Of a stretch of DNA of 64,000 nt, positions 1 to 11,500 are shown one piece after another. The DNA is from Polytrichum commune. Taxonomy: Eukaryota > Streptophyta > Polytrichopsida > Polytrichales > Polytrichaceae. The stretch is from contig OX485806.1 in assembly GCA_950295325.1 (NCBI GenBank), positions 23,560,001 to 23,624,000 on the forward strand, given 5' to 3'. Position 1 is the first letter of the stretch, and the number at the start of each line of letters is the position of its first letter. Below the pieces are notes generated by a model, which searched no databases, was not told the origin of the DNA, and worked only from the letters and a program-made list of their open reading frames with translations. The position numbers were made by a program, and so were the translations under genes.

Positions 1-1160
1 GCCATTATAGTTGAGCTTCTGCTATTGATTTTTCCTCTAAGGTATAATTTATAACATGCCTCCCATCATGTTATTGTCTAGGGCATCTTCCTACTTGAAA
101 CTTAATACGCTTTAATGGATGTGCTATAGGTGATGAAGACATGGTGGCCTAGTGCGAAGAAGAAAGCTGAAAGCCTCTTCCCCCATGAGGCCAAACTCAC
201 TCTCGCACATTAAGGCATTGAGGGCATAATTGGAGGAATTGGGGTAAGCTAGGGACACGACCTTTGGAGGGCGAAATAAGTAATATGGTTGAGACACCTA
301 TTTCCACCACTTTATGCAATTTTATGTGAGAGAATCATACATGGAAGCTTGGATTTATGTACATGGGAATGCTTTTAGGGGAGTCCATTATGAAGTGAAA
401 GGGCACTTGCATGAGGGCGGGAGTCGAAGGCCACATGCCCCTGATTTTCATAGTGCACAATTTTAAAGTATTTGAGAAAATGTACTCACTAGAGATTATA
501 ATGCATTATGGCCTCTGTAATGCCCACCGTACAATGTTGTATGCTGTAATGCCCACCATACATGGTCTTTATGCAAGGGGTCATGCATTTTGGATTAAAA
601 GCACATGCTCCCACCCTCACGCAAGTGCCCTTTAATTTCATTATGCATTCCCCTTAGGGTATTCCCCTATACATAAGGCGTCGAAATGCACAAAAACATG
701 ATTTTGAACCCATAATGAAACTCATCTTATGAATTTTTGAAATTGAAAAGCATGTGATTGATCATAATTTGGCATAGATGTCTCTTAATCTATCACCCTC
801 AAGATTCTAGAATGTGCAAGCGGTGTCACAATATTTGTGAGGACATATTTTGAAATCACATGTGTTGACATTCATTGCGTCTATGGTCATTCTAGTCATG
901 GTTGTGCATGGTACCCATTTAGCTCCACTCCGACTGTGACTTACTCCCAAGGTCCAAAATGTTTAAAGAACATTTTTTTTTTGTGGAAATTGGTCAATAT
1001 TTGAAAGAGACATCATCATTTGAAGCAGTTAGAGGTCGTTCTTGAAGGTAAGTTTTGATTGTGAGCACCACCTTTAGTGAGCATTTACTTCAAGGAGAGA
1101 AAACCACTGGTTGAACGTGTAAGTAGTGTAATACTTCTACCCTAGATAAGCCCTCATCTC
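1..1160. other. gene-free stretch
   Basis: No ORF with convincing composition and no recognisable transposon ends were found. The only notable parts are two near-identical short phrases around 510-560 (the words taatgcccacc and catac/gtaca recur) and a poly-T run near 967. Probably old repeat sequence. Confidence 0.4.
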
Positions 1161-1176
1161 GGGGGGGGGGGGGGGG
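1161..1176 (+). repeat. G16 homopolymer
   Basis: A run of 16 G residues followed by CAC. A C10 run preceded by GTG and followed by GAGGCCCTC lies at 2462-2471, so the two places are rough inverted copies (CTC-Gn-CAC against GTG-Cn-GAG). They could be the ends of a decayed element of about 1.3 kb, but no target duplication was found. Confidence 0.6.
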
Positions 1177-1897
1177 CACTCCCTTGTATATTTTGCATAC
1201 ACCTGCGATAATGACCTATTAAAATGGGGGCTATTTACCTATAAGAAAGGATTATAAGGGATGCTAATTTTTGAAATAATGGTAAATTGTTGTGATTATT
1301 TGCACCCTATTGGTAATTATAAATTCTTGGATGGTTGATTTTATGGTACCCTATATTACTTATATGTATTTTTTTCCCCTGATTGCCCCCATTCCTTAAA
1401 GTGTATGATACAGTAGAATTCTCGTTAGAAGCACATGTACAGAGTAAGAGAAACAAACATTTACTAGGGTTTAGGGTTCAGGGTCACACTGAAGTCCGGG
1501 CAAAGCAAAACACTAAACAATAACAACAAAAGATTGCAATTACATGTCATTAAGCAACACGAGCCAACGAATAAAAGTTGTGTTGGATAACACAGTTAGA
1601 AATTTTGAGGTCTTAGGGAACATGCCAGCCACATGTGTCTCAAAGTCACATTTACAAGGTTTGCAGAATCCCTACAATTGATGCCTTGATCTTCCAATCC
1701 TACACATTGGAGGAAAATCCCACGCCATGCAAGCAAAATTCACCTAAACTAGCTAGGCTACCATTTACACGTGTGGGAGATATGAGGGTACTCAAACTGT
1801 AATGACTACTACAGATTTCAAGGTATACTAATGATCATTCAACCCTTTTTCCAAATTATATCTCCACATGTGTGAGATAGTACAAATTTAGCATGTT

Positions 1898-2242
1898 TTA
1901 TTTTTTATTTGAAATGAACTCACTCAATGAGTTTGCCACTACCTCATCTAAGGTGTAGATTTTGCTAGTTGATTCATACAGTAGAGACACAGTTGAGATA
2001 ATAGCATCCACATCAACCCACACACAGTCACTCTCAACATACTTATATTTGTTGAGACCCGACTGTTTTTTGAACCAATGGAGGTAAGCCATAGCAGTTG
2101 GGAAGAGCGTTTCTCTATTTCCGTTCTGGACTGCACGTTTCATCAAGTCAATGGGTTGCCAACAATTGCCCCACTTAGTACCAACCTTCACCCTTATCTT
2201 TTCAACCCTTCCTATATAGAACATGCCATATTTTGGTGGCAA
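1898..2242 (-). CDS. hypothetical ORF, 114 aa, possible gene fragment
   Basis: An open frame with balanced, protein-like composition (aromatics, charged residues, few low-complexity runs). It contains the phrases KYGMFYIGRVEKIRVKVG, WGNCWQPIDLMKRAVQNG and YVESDCVWVDVDAII, which look like ordered protein rather than random translation. I do not recognise the family. There are no visible introns, signal peptide or membrane segment. It lies between the G16 run at 1161 and the C10 run at 2462, so it may be the cargo or residual protein of a decayed transposon. It could also be a broken exon of a host gene. The function is unknown and the coding status is uncertain. Confidence 0.35.
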   Translation of the reverse strand: MPPKYGMFYIGRVEKIRVKVGTKWGNCWQPIDLMKRAVQNGNRETLFPTAMAYLHWFKKQSGLNKYKYVESDCVWVDVDAIISTVSLLYESTSKIYTLDEVVANSLSEFISNKK

Positions 2243-2594
2243 AGTATTTAATTTTTGAAACTATCGTTTTTTCTCCATGCTATTTTATATGTACCACTTA
2301 GGTAATTTAATCATGTTTTGTCAAATGCTATATTACATATAATCATGTTTCACAATCCCAAAGCACCCTATACTACATCTAATAATTTACAAATTTTACA
2401 CCAAATTTTTATACAAGACCCTATATTTTATCGCACGTAGTTCCTACATTTTTCACCAGTGCCCCCCCCCCGAGGCCCTCATTGGATCTCTCTTCCACGG
2501 CAAATCCCATATGCGAGAGATCACCATGTGTCTAACTTATACACTACGCAAGTTGTGATCGGCCATCATACATACTTTTTCAAAGTGCAACTTG

Positions 2595-2612
2595 CCCCCC
2601 CCCCCCCCCCCC
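2595..2612 (+). repeat. C18 homopolymer
   Basis: A run of 18 C residues, the second long C tract within 140 bp (the other is C10 at 2462-2471). On the opposite strand these are G tracts that could form quadruplex-like structure or mark assembly-prone sites. Confidence 0.7.
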
Positions 2613-3129
2613 TTTAAATCACTTGCTTTTGGGGGACTAGAAAGAACACGAGCCAATATAATTAGTTTCAGTCAATTACAAATTCCTTGAAGATATAAAA
2701 AATCATCCCAAATTTGTCAAAACCAATCTTTGATCATAAAGTGTGCCCATTTCCTTGGTGGAGGAACAACCAAATTATAAGTGAGGTAATAGGTACTCCC
2801 AAAATCTTGAGGCTCAGTCACATTTAAACATTCAAGCGTTATAACAGGGGAGTTCAAGACATTGATTTTTAATATGGTGATCTAACGCTAATTTGTAATT
2901 CAAAAAACAAAATATGATATTGGTAAAGTTTTTTTATATATATTTCATGGATGAAATTGCCAAAAACTCTCTAGAATTCATAGGAGCTTGATAAAATTAC
3001 CAAATTCAGATGAATATGTACAAATTTGGATGATGTTTGTATGATCATCCATATGGGGTGTGTCGCTCCAACGATTTGTAGCCAATGCTCCATTCTGAAA
3101 AATTTGAAAGAAATCATTATTGAAGTTCA

Positions 3130-3260
3130 CATTTCTACATTGATTATCCCAATTAGTGCATGTTACTAATCGGAGTTACGCATTGCAATACCGTCTTACT
3201 TAGGGGTTCAACTTTTACTAACTAAAGTTCAATGGGTTGTTTGGACAATATGGAACATAA
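3130..3260. repeat. dispersed repeat, copy 1
   Basis: This segment is related to 14070-14210: both read TTACTAATCGGAG, then TACGC, GCAAT, GTCTT, then a TTCAA...ACTAA phrase and GGTTGTTTGGA or GGTTGTTGGA. The similarity is imperfect and no terminal repeats were resolved. It ends just upstream of the promoter of the tRNA-binding gene. Confidence 0.45.
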
Positions 3261-3368
3261 ATGACTTTACTTGGCACATCACTTATTTCAAAGTTTAATT
3301 TAATGCCAAAAGTTATGTATGCGATGGGAGCCTCTACCAAAAGAATCTATGAATGGATTCGCCACGTC

Positions 3369-3380
3369 AAAACCCTAAAC
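3369..3380 (+). promoter_or_regulatory. telo-box (AAAACCCTAAAC)
   Basis: The motif lies about 150 bp upstream of the ATG at 3526 and directly follows a CCACGTCA element with an ACGT core. Telo-boxes are known in plant promoters of translation-related genes such as ribosomal proteins and EF1-alpha, which fits the tRNA-binding product. Its function here is inferred. Confidence 0.5.
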
Positions 3381-3454
3381 CTCACTTGCCTCGCAAGACT
3401 CACTCTGTTCTTCATGTCCACAGATTCCCAAGGAACTTCGTGTTGTCCAATTTT

Positions 3455-3463
3455 CTAGGGTTT
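3455..3463 (-). promoter_or_regulatory. second telo-box, reverse orientation
   Basis: CTAGGGTTT on the plus strand is AAACCCTAG on the minus strand. It lies about 65 bp upstream of the start codon and is probably in the promoter or 5' leader. With the first box it makes a pair of opposed telo-boxes. Confidence 0.4.
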
Positions 3464-3525
3464 CTTATTCTCGGACAGATTTTGTTGGCAATTCGCGGTG
3501 TTGGAGAAGTTGGAGAGATTTAGAG

Positions 3526-6500
3526 ATGGCGGAGTCCGTGAGCGCAATCGACGATGCCATTGCTCACTTAAACTCTCTCATTTCTCGTCTCCAGGGCTCC
3601 TCCGCTCCTGCTGCTACCCCTTCCAATCCCGCTCCGGAGCTTCCCAATGCCGAGCCTGCAGCTGCTCAATCTCAACCAGCAAAGGTATGAAACGTTTTAT
3701 TGCAAAATAAATAACTATGTCACTCACTTCAGAACGATAAAATAAATATACAGGTAAAAAGAGGTAGGTTAGAGCTTTCATGAATTATGATGGCTTTAAT
3801 GGAGCAAAAATAGATTTGGGGTTTAGTTCAGTTCCGTTGTATGATTTAATTAATCAATTAATTTTTAATTGTTCTGAAGTTTCAGGTAATGCACATTTTC
3901 TGAATGACAGACTACTGATTGGACTTGGATCACTGGATATATCTTTCAACGTAACGGGACTTTTGGTCGGGATTTGGTCCCCTGTGATTTCCATTGGTTG
4001 TTTTGCATACAAAATCGATACTTTCTCTCCATTTGTGGTGCATTCTCGAAGGTAGTGTTTGAATTTGAATGAAGATCAATTGAGGGCCAAACTCATTGTA
4101 GCACCTCTTGGCATGCCAAATGAACTGATATAGAATGTTTGTTCAAACCTCCAAGCATGCACCAAAAACTTACTGAACATCAAAATGTGTTGTATGCAAA
4201 ATAACCAACTCCCGACCAAAAGTCATGTCGTATTACATGTTACCTCTTAAGTATATAATTTTCCTTTTACCTTGTGCAGGAAGAAGTTGTGGAGGAGAAG
4301 CAGGCACAAGAAAGCAGCAATGAGGTCACAGAGGCTCCCATTCCCAACTTCCTCACAGGGCGTAAATGTGTGTCCAAAATCATAATTTCTTTTGATGTCA
4401 ATTTCTGTTCTTTTCTTACTTCATTATTTTTGTGTGCATTGTTACTTTGATTGTTTGTGTTTAAGTGTCTATGGTTCTCATGGAGAGGATTCCTGTTCTT
4501 ATTGTCCTTGTTTTTGTTTCCAGTGAAGCTTCCTGGGGCCACCACTACGAAGACTGCAGCTGGAGGAGGAAATGAACACAGTGAAAACTTCGATAAAGCT
4601 CTTGTTCAGGTAGATTTGCACTGAGAATCTGTCAGTCAGTTGAATGGCTCGCGAAAGTCTTTTCAAATGTTTTTTAGTATTTAAGTGTGTTTGTGCATGT
4701 GTCTTCTATATAATTTGAGCTTTTCCTAATTTTCTCGAGGTGCTTATTTGGGCATTTCTTCTGGAGTTTAGGTAGCGCTGGTGCAGTCTGTGAGTGATCA
4801 CCCAAATTCAGAGAAGCTTTATATCTGTAAAGTCGAAGTTGGGAGTGGCACTGTCAAACAGGTGCAACATTCTTTCTTTTGCTCTTGGCTATTTATCTCT
4901 CCATGATGATGGGAGGTATTTTTGCAATGTGGTGTATGTGGTAAACAAGAAACACTATCAACGCGCATTGGATCATAGAATGTACGGAGTTTGTGTCTGA
5001 ATACTCCAGGAAATCCATATCTCTGCTATACTATTTATTTGATATTGTGAGCATGCAGGTTGTTGCAGGTCTTAAGAAATTTGTCAAAGTAGAAGAGTTG
5101 GAAGGGAAGAAGGTGTGCGTAATTCTGAACCTGAAGCCCGCAAAGCTTGCAGGCCAAGTGAGCGAAGCTATGATATTGGCGGGATCTGTAATGGTAGATG
5201 GAGGGAACGAAATTGTTAAGGTAGGCTCTTTATTTTTTTTGACGCTTTCTGGACAATATTGGGGCTCTCATTCTTGAAGTAGGGGCCATGATGAGTTGCC
5301 TGTAGTTTAGTTTCTAAGACGAAACAGAAATGTCCATAGTGTCCAGACTTTGATGCGACGACACTTTTGATAATGATTTTCTGTGTTTAATCGGTTACTA
5401 GGTACTTGAGCCTCCCTCAGAAGCAGTTCCTGGAGATCGAATCTTCCTTGAGGTGAGTTTTAGGGATTGTTTATTTTGTGCTTAAATACATCTGTATAGT
5501 AGAAGACCCTTGCAGTGAATCCTTTGCCACTGTCCACTATTGTTGTGCACAATTGAGTGTTGGAGCACATGAAAACTTATGACTGGAAGAGATCTTTCTG
5601 TGGATTAGGACAAGTTATAGCTGAAGAAGCAGATGAAATATCTCCTTCATATCTTGTTTGGTTTCTACAGACAAACAAGCCATCTTGTAGAGCTTCTCAA
5701 TCTCTTTCCATTGACACCAAGATCACATCTTAGCCATTTGGGTGTATTGACCATTCAAAAATCAATTGCTCTTCATGTTGACTTTTGATGTTTTATCCCT
5801 CAATTATTGGATTCAAAATTAGACTCTTTGAATTCAAATTCTCAATAGCTTTCATTTGATACCTGGCCCACAACTAGAAGTGGAAGAATGAGAACATAGC
5901 AAGTGTGACTAGAGTTGCACACTATTTCCTTGCTTGATGATGAATACTGTGGATCACACTATGGGGCTGCCCAAGGTCAGTCACACTATACATTTGCATT
6001 TGCCCGCACAGTGTAGTCCTTAACAGAGGTCACTGTAGAATCAGTTTACTGATATGTATAGAGTCACTAACATGGTCCTGATCTTGTGTAGGGTGGAGCT
6101 CCAAGTGCAAGCCCAGCTAAGCAGCTGAGCTCAAAGGTCTGGGAGAAAATTGTACCCCTACTTAAAGTAGAAGGTACAAAATCAATCTTCTGACCTTCCT
6201 ATCATAGAAATATTGCATGCTACATGCTTTCTTTTTGTGTCCTCATCATTATTGTGAGTTTTTAAAGTTTCTAAGGTGGCATGATAAAGCCATAGAGCAC
6301 CTGTCATCTGATTGTATTGTTATTTTCAAACATTGAGAAGCCTTTGGTTGCGACAAGTAATGTTTAAATGATAGAGTAACCATTCATTGAAGACCGATCA
6401 TGACATCGACATGTCATGTTGCCGGGTGCAGAAATTATTAGTGGATGTGTTATGGATTAAAATCTTATTCCACAATTATTTTCTGGACCGATATTGAATT

Positions 6501-6608
6501 CTGTGTGTGTTTGCAGGTGGATTTGCATTGTTCAACAGCAGTTCACTTGTCACATCTGCAGGTCCTGTAAAGGTGCCTGGGCTTCCTGATGGAGCTGGAA
6601 TTCATTAA
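3526..6608 (+). CDS. EMAPII/Arc1p/AIMP1-like tRNA-binding OB-fold protein, 8 exons, 267 aa
   Basis: Exons: 3526-3684, 4280-4361, 4524-4609, 4772-4861, 5059-5220, 5402-5452, 6092-6173, 6517-6608. All junctions are GT-AG and keep the frame. Residues 1-53 (MAESVSAIDDAIAHLNSL) look helical and are followed by an Ala/Pro/Glu-rich linker. The tRNA-binding OB fold follows from about residue 103: DHPNSEKLYICKVEVG, VVAGLKKFV and LNLKPAKLAGQVSEAMILA, the family signature, then a C-terminal EMAPII-like part (PGDRIFLEG, VWEKIVPLLKVEG). Family members bind tRNA and assist aminoacyl-tRNA synthetases, often in a cytosolic multisynthetase complex; that role is inferred here. It is shorter than animal AIMP1 and, from memory, than the related Arabidopsis proteins, because the N-terminal region is short. 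The ATG is the first in frame after the leader, and two telo-boxes lie upstream. The gene looks intact. Confidence 0.93.
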
Positions 6609-8569
6609 TTGCTGTCCGCAACTTTGCTGGGCATTAATAGCACACTTGTGTTTCAGGGCTTATGATTATACTAAGGGAGGATACAACAGACATAGCATCA
6701 TTACCTTGTCACGCTTTTGATAGAATGTTTGCAGTAGTTGATCCAATTGTGTCCACCACAGTGGGCCACTTAAGTTCCCAGATGACAAATTTCCTGCGTA
6801 GACATGAAGCTCCAGTGCAGTGACATATTCTCCTATCGTATCCTTGTCCTTCGAAAAGACATCGCTAAAGTTTTACCACCTTAGCTATAATTGGGGTGTA
6901 ATCTCACAACCTTGTTGCCCATTTTAATGAAGATATTCTTCAAATTGTCTATTTATCCATCTTAATAGAAAGTGAAAGTATCAGAGAGCCTATGCAGACT
7001 TTTGCACAACAAACCTCTTGCATAACCAAGAAATTGACACAGCTGCCATTCAAACCTGCTAACATGTATGACTTTGTCCTTGGAGTGCAAGATTTGCAAC
7101 AGCAACCACTCCAGATCAAAGAGCACACACAATTGCTGTCAGCCAAATGTGCATGATGTGCACTGCAATTATTCAGATAACTGTACAAGTTAGAGTTCGT
7201 CTCCACCCTTTACACAAGAAACCCTAATCACTGTCTGCGTGGTGTCATAACCTAGGGGTGCTGAAATTTCATGAATTAGTGTAGAAAGTCACCCCTTAAA
7301 AAGGGAAGTCACATACCTCATATGCCGCATCCATGAATAGTCTACAGAAGTTCAACGTGTGTAGATGAGTTGATGGATGCTAGAGGAAATGCCCGACAAA
7401 ATGGCTGTCTAATCTCGCAGCTTTTAGAAATCTAGGTACAGGAGTAGGCAAGTGGGTTAGTAAGGAAAAAGGTTCTCACTTGAACAGGAGGACTGGTATT
7501 TAGTTCCTCTTCTTTGCGCTCATCCGGTAGTTCCAGGTCAACGAAAGGGCTGGAGAAGGACGATTTCTTCAGCTGTACGCATGTGAATGAAGTTACAAGC
7601 GTCCTACATAAAAAACCTTACTCCGAGTGATGAACAGGAAAGAAAGAAGATGGTTAGATAGATGGATAGAACCACCGGCTCCTCAGGGAGCAAGCATGAA
7701 TGAAGAGCAGGCTCATGCCTAGGTACAAGAAACCATCACACCAAAGAAACCAGTGTGCAGGGGGTAAGGGAGAGTGGTTCAGGAAGGGTGCTAACTTAAG
7801 ATGTGGCAGAGGGAAGTTTGTGATAGAGGCGAGCACCTGAGAAGTGCGAGGCCTAATAATAGCTACATAGTTGTATGCAAGGGAAAGACACTCATCCCCT
7901 ACTTACCCATGATCAAGAGACAAGACAGAGACTTATTAGCTACCTATACATGCAGCTCGGAGATTTTAGTAAACTTTTGTAGGTGGTCTATGTGGTTGCA
8001 CGGTGGAGGCTTCCATCCTAGACAGCATGAGCCAAGAAACCAAGATACTCAAAAAACCTGCTAAGGTGTCATTGGTAGAGGCGAGTGGGCCGATCTCAAT
8101 GATGAGAGTCAAGGTTTGTGTTTGATGACGGTCCAAGTTTGAAACCCCGAGAGGTCTTAATCAGAATATCTAACTTAGTTGTACCCTTCATCACGACAAG
8201 TGAGAGAGACTTACCACCTACCACTTAATCTACATACATGACACTACTTAACATGCTAACGTTGTTTCATGGGACCACGAATTTGGTGGGTAGGTATAAT
8301 CCAAGATTCAAGAGGCAGCACATATTCCAATCCGCTACCAGATTCAAGTTGAATAATGGTTTGGTAGTTGAGGCTTCCACAACCAGAGCTAGGCAGTGTG
8401 CCATGCTTTGTTTTTGGAAGGAGAGCAACATGTTGAAGCTGAGTAATGTTATGTAGTAGGTGGATACTGGGTGACAGACATAGTGAGTATTAGATTCAAA
8501 CTTTCTTTTGTTAAGGATAAGTGCGCTTAGAGATCAGGTCATGGCAAGAAAATAGGCAAGATAGAAAAC
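6609..8569. other. intergenic region
   Basis: The first few hundred bases are presumably the 3' UTR of the tRNA-binding gene. The rest lies between the stop codons of two convergent genes and must hold the kinase 3' UTR too. Short ORFs here (for example 6949-7206 minus and 7801-8064 plus) have no recognisable features. No transposon termini were resolved. Confidence 0.5.
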
Positions 8570-11500
8570 TTAGCCATCCGACCTCCATTGTCCATCTAAC
8601 ATCTTCACAACCTCCATCATGTTGGGTCTTCGATCCCTTTGATCATGCAAACAATCCCGGGCCACCATACTCATCAACCTTAACTGAGTGGTTTCGGAGG
8701 AACTCAACTCCCTGTTGTTTTTATCGTCGTCGTCGTCGTCGTCGTTTTTGTTGTTGTTGCAGATGAGTGATGGATCAACCATGTGCGACAGCCAATCTTG
8801 GTCTTTTGCAAACACTTGGTTGGCCCAGTCAGACAGCAGAGTGCTTTCGTGGATGGCTTTTCGTCCGGAAACGAGCTCAAGAAGCAGGACTCCGAAACTG
8901 TACACATCGCTCTTGGTGGAGATCGTCCCCGTGCTGCAACTCTGCGGGTCCATGTATCCGTACGAGCCTTTCACAAGTGTGGCCACAGACAGGTTTATAA
9001 TCTTGGTGTCAGCATCGTCCCGGCCGAACTTGAAGAGACCGAAGTCTGCGAGCTTTGCAGAGAAGCTCTCTGATAACAACACGTTGGCTGATTTGATGTC
9101 TCGGTGGATGATGGGAGGCTTGGCTCCGTGGTGGAGATACTCTAGACCGTGCGCAACGTCTTTGGCGATCCGGAATCGTTGGTCGGTGGTTAGGGGTGTC
9201 CCTAGTTTGCTTCGGTCGTGGAGGGCAGCGTATAAGCTTCCATTCTTCATCAGCTCCGATACCAGAATCTGCTCTGTGCCTGTTGATGCATATGTATGCT
9301 CAATTTTTGCGGTCAAGTTGTAAATCATGTGATAAATGATTATGATGATTACGACTCCTAACCAAAATGAAGAAGAAGATGAAATGCTCCTGACAGAATT
9401 CAAATTAGCAGCAATCTTCCCTGAATAGATCTTGGGGCTATCGATCGGTAGAAACAGGTCACATTTGAAGGGATTGCATCTCACCAGACGACATGACTAT
9501 GTATGTAGTATACATTAATTGCCCAAAGCTGTCAGGTGCAAATCATGGGAAAGGTAATGATGGCACTGGAAGAGTCCGGCAACATTGTGAAAGATGATGA
9601 TGACACTGGGAAGTGTCTTGCAACATTACTTCGTAATATTTCGTCAGACGCTCAACATTACATTTCAGGTTTCATCCACACAAGTCTGCAAGATCGTAAT
9701 CAAACCGAAGCTAACCAAAAACAAGATTCAGCAATGCTCCTCTCAAAAACCAAGTTAGCAGCAATCTGCCTGAGTAGGTCTCGCCGGGGTTATCGATCGG
9801 TAGAAACACGTCACATTTCAAAAAAATGCATCTCACGAGACGACATGACTATGTATGTAGAATATATTAACTGCCCAAAGTCGTCAGGTGACAATCATGG
9901 GAAAGGTAATGATGGCACTGGAAGAGTCCGGCAACATTGCTTCGTACTATTTCTTGCTAATTGACCAGACGCTTGATCAACACCACATTTAAGGTTTAAA
10001 AATAAGCAAGTCTGCAACTATGTTCGGGAAAAACCGACGGCTAGTTCATTATCAGCCGATGGATTTCCCCTCATGGCCGGTCCAAATTTCCAACCATCGG
10101 ATGGCAATCCGACTGTAATTTCAATTCTCCTGTAATTTCAATTCTCCGGCAATTAGCCGATGGATCAGAAAATGTCCCGGAAATGTAGCCGATTCTTCTT
10201 GTGAGTTACTGGATTTCAGCCGGAAGCATCCATAGCGCTATTTGTCTGGGGCATCTGATGATGCACTTGAAGAAGTACCCTAAACCTTAAACTTTTTGAA
10301 TTATGCAACCTTTCCATGACCAAATCCAATTGCTTCTATGAAGAATTGGGGGACCCTTGGCCTTCAAGCGGTGAAGGCATTGCTAGGTTCAATTCATGCC
10401 AAGGATATTAACTCTTCAAATTTAAAGTTTTGAACATGCCTTTTCTTTTCACTTATTCAAGATTTTGTACTAAGAAATGATTTCTAATAACTTTTCATAC
10501 ATTTTTTAAACAATTAGTGCCGATATGAATTCCATTTAATCGGATATTGGCCAATGAAAATATGAAAATATAGGCAATTGGCCGATTGATTTTACAAAAG
10601 ACCGGCTGTTGCCGATGTAAATTGGAAAAAATCCGACCCTTCGTAGCAACTACCTGCAATTAGCCACTAAGGCTTCAAAAACTTCCCGAACTCTGGTCTG
10701 CAAGAGAGCAATAGCAACATCATTAATCGATCAGGTTGTTGGGGATGAACATCCATATATATATATGTACTCACCATTTGCTTCGCAGTAGCCCAAGAAT
10801 TGCACCAACCGGCGATGGTGAACTCTATCCAACATGTCCACCTCTGCATGGAACTGCTCAAACGGTTGAAAGATATGCGCCCTCTTGACAGCCACTCCCA
10901 TTGATCCGTCACACGAAACAGTACCGCTGTAAACTTTCGCAAATCCACCTTGCCCTATGCACCGCGCACTAGAGAATCCTTCCGTGATGTGCGAAATGTG
11001 TCTCAAATCGAACTGCCGTGCCCTCCTAATCTTATCTCTCTCATCGAAGCTCCTACAGAGAGGTTTGATGATTTCAGCTTCTTGGACGTGTCTTTCTCTG
11101 TACCTTGCTCCGAAGAAGAGCACAACAGCTCCAACAATCAAAACAATCAGCCAAGAACTCGCAGTGGAGAAAATTAGCCCCACCTCGCGCCTCGACAGCC
11201 TCCCACCAAGTTGGCGATTCTGTCCCCCATTGGGAGAAAAATCGATCCTACTCGGTTGCAGGACCATCTGCACATCGGTGAGGTATGGGGAACATGTGGC
11301 GGTGGAATTCGACGGTAAGGATGTAAAGGTGAGATTCACCAAGCTTGCGTTCGTGAAGAACCGGATGATGTGTGTCTCCCATCCAGTTTGAGATTTCACT
11401 TCGAAATCCGCTGATCCGAAGGAGGAAGGGGAGACGGAGAGCGTTATGAAGATCGGTGGCGATCCGCAGCCTGAGATGCTTGTGTTCAATTGGCTTTGGA

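Noticed and set aside
8688..9323. Long plus-strand ORF (211 aa) across the kinase region
   Set aside because: It is antisense to the kinase exon, where the minus frame gives all kinase motifs. The plus product has no domain.
9536..9964. ORF of 142 aa in the kinase intron
   Set aside because: It spans the two intronic tandem copies, and its peptide is itself internally duplicated because of them. No protein features.
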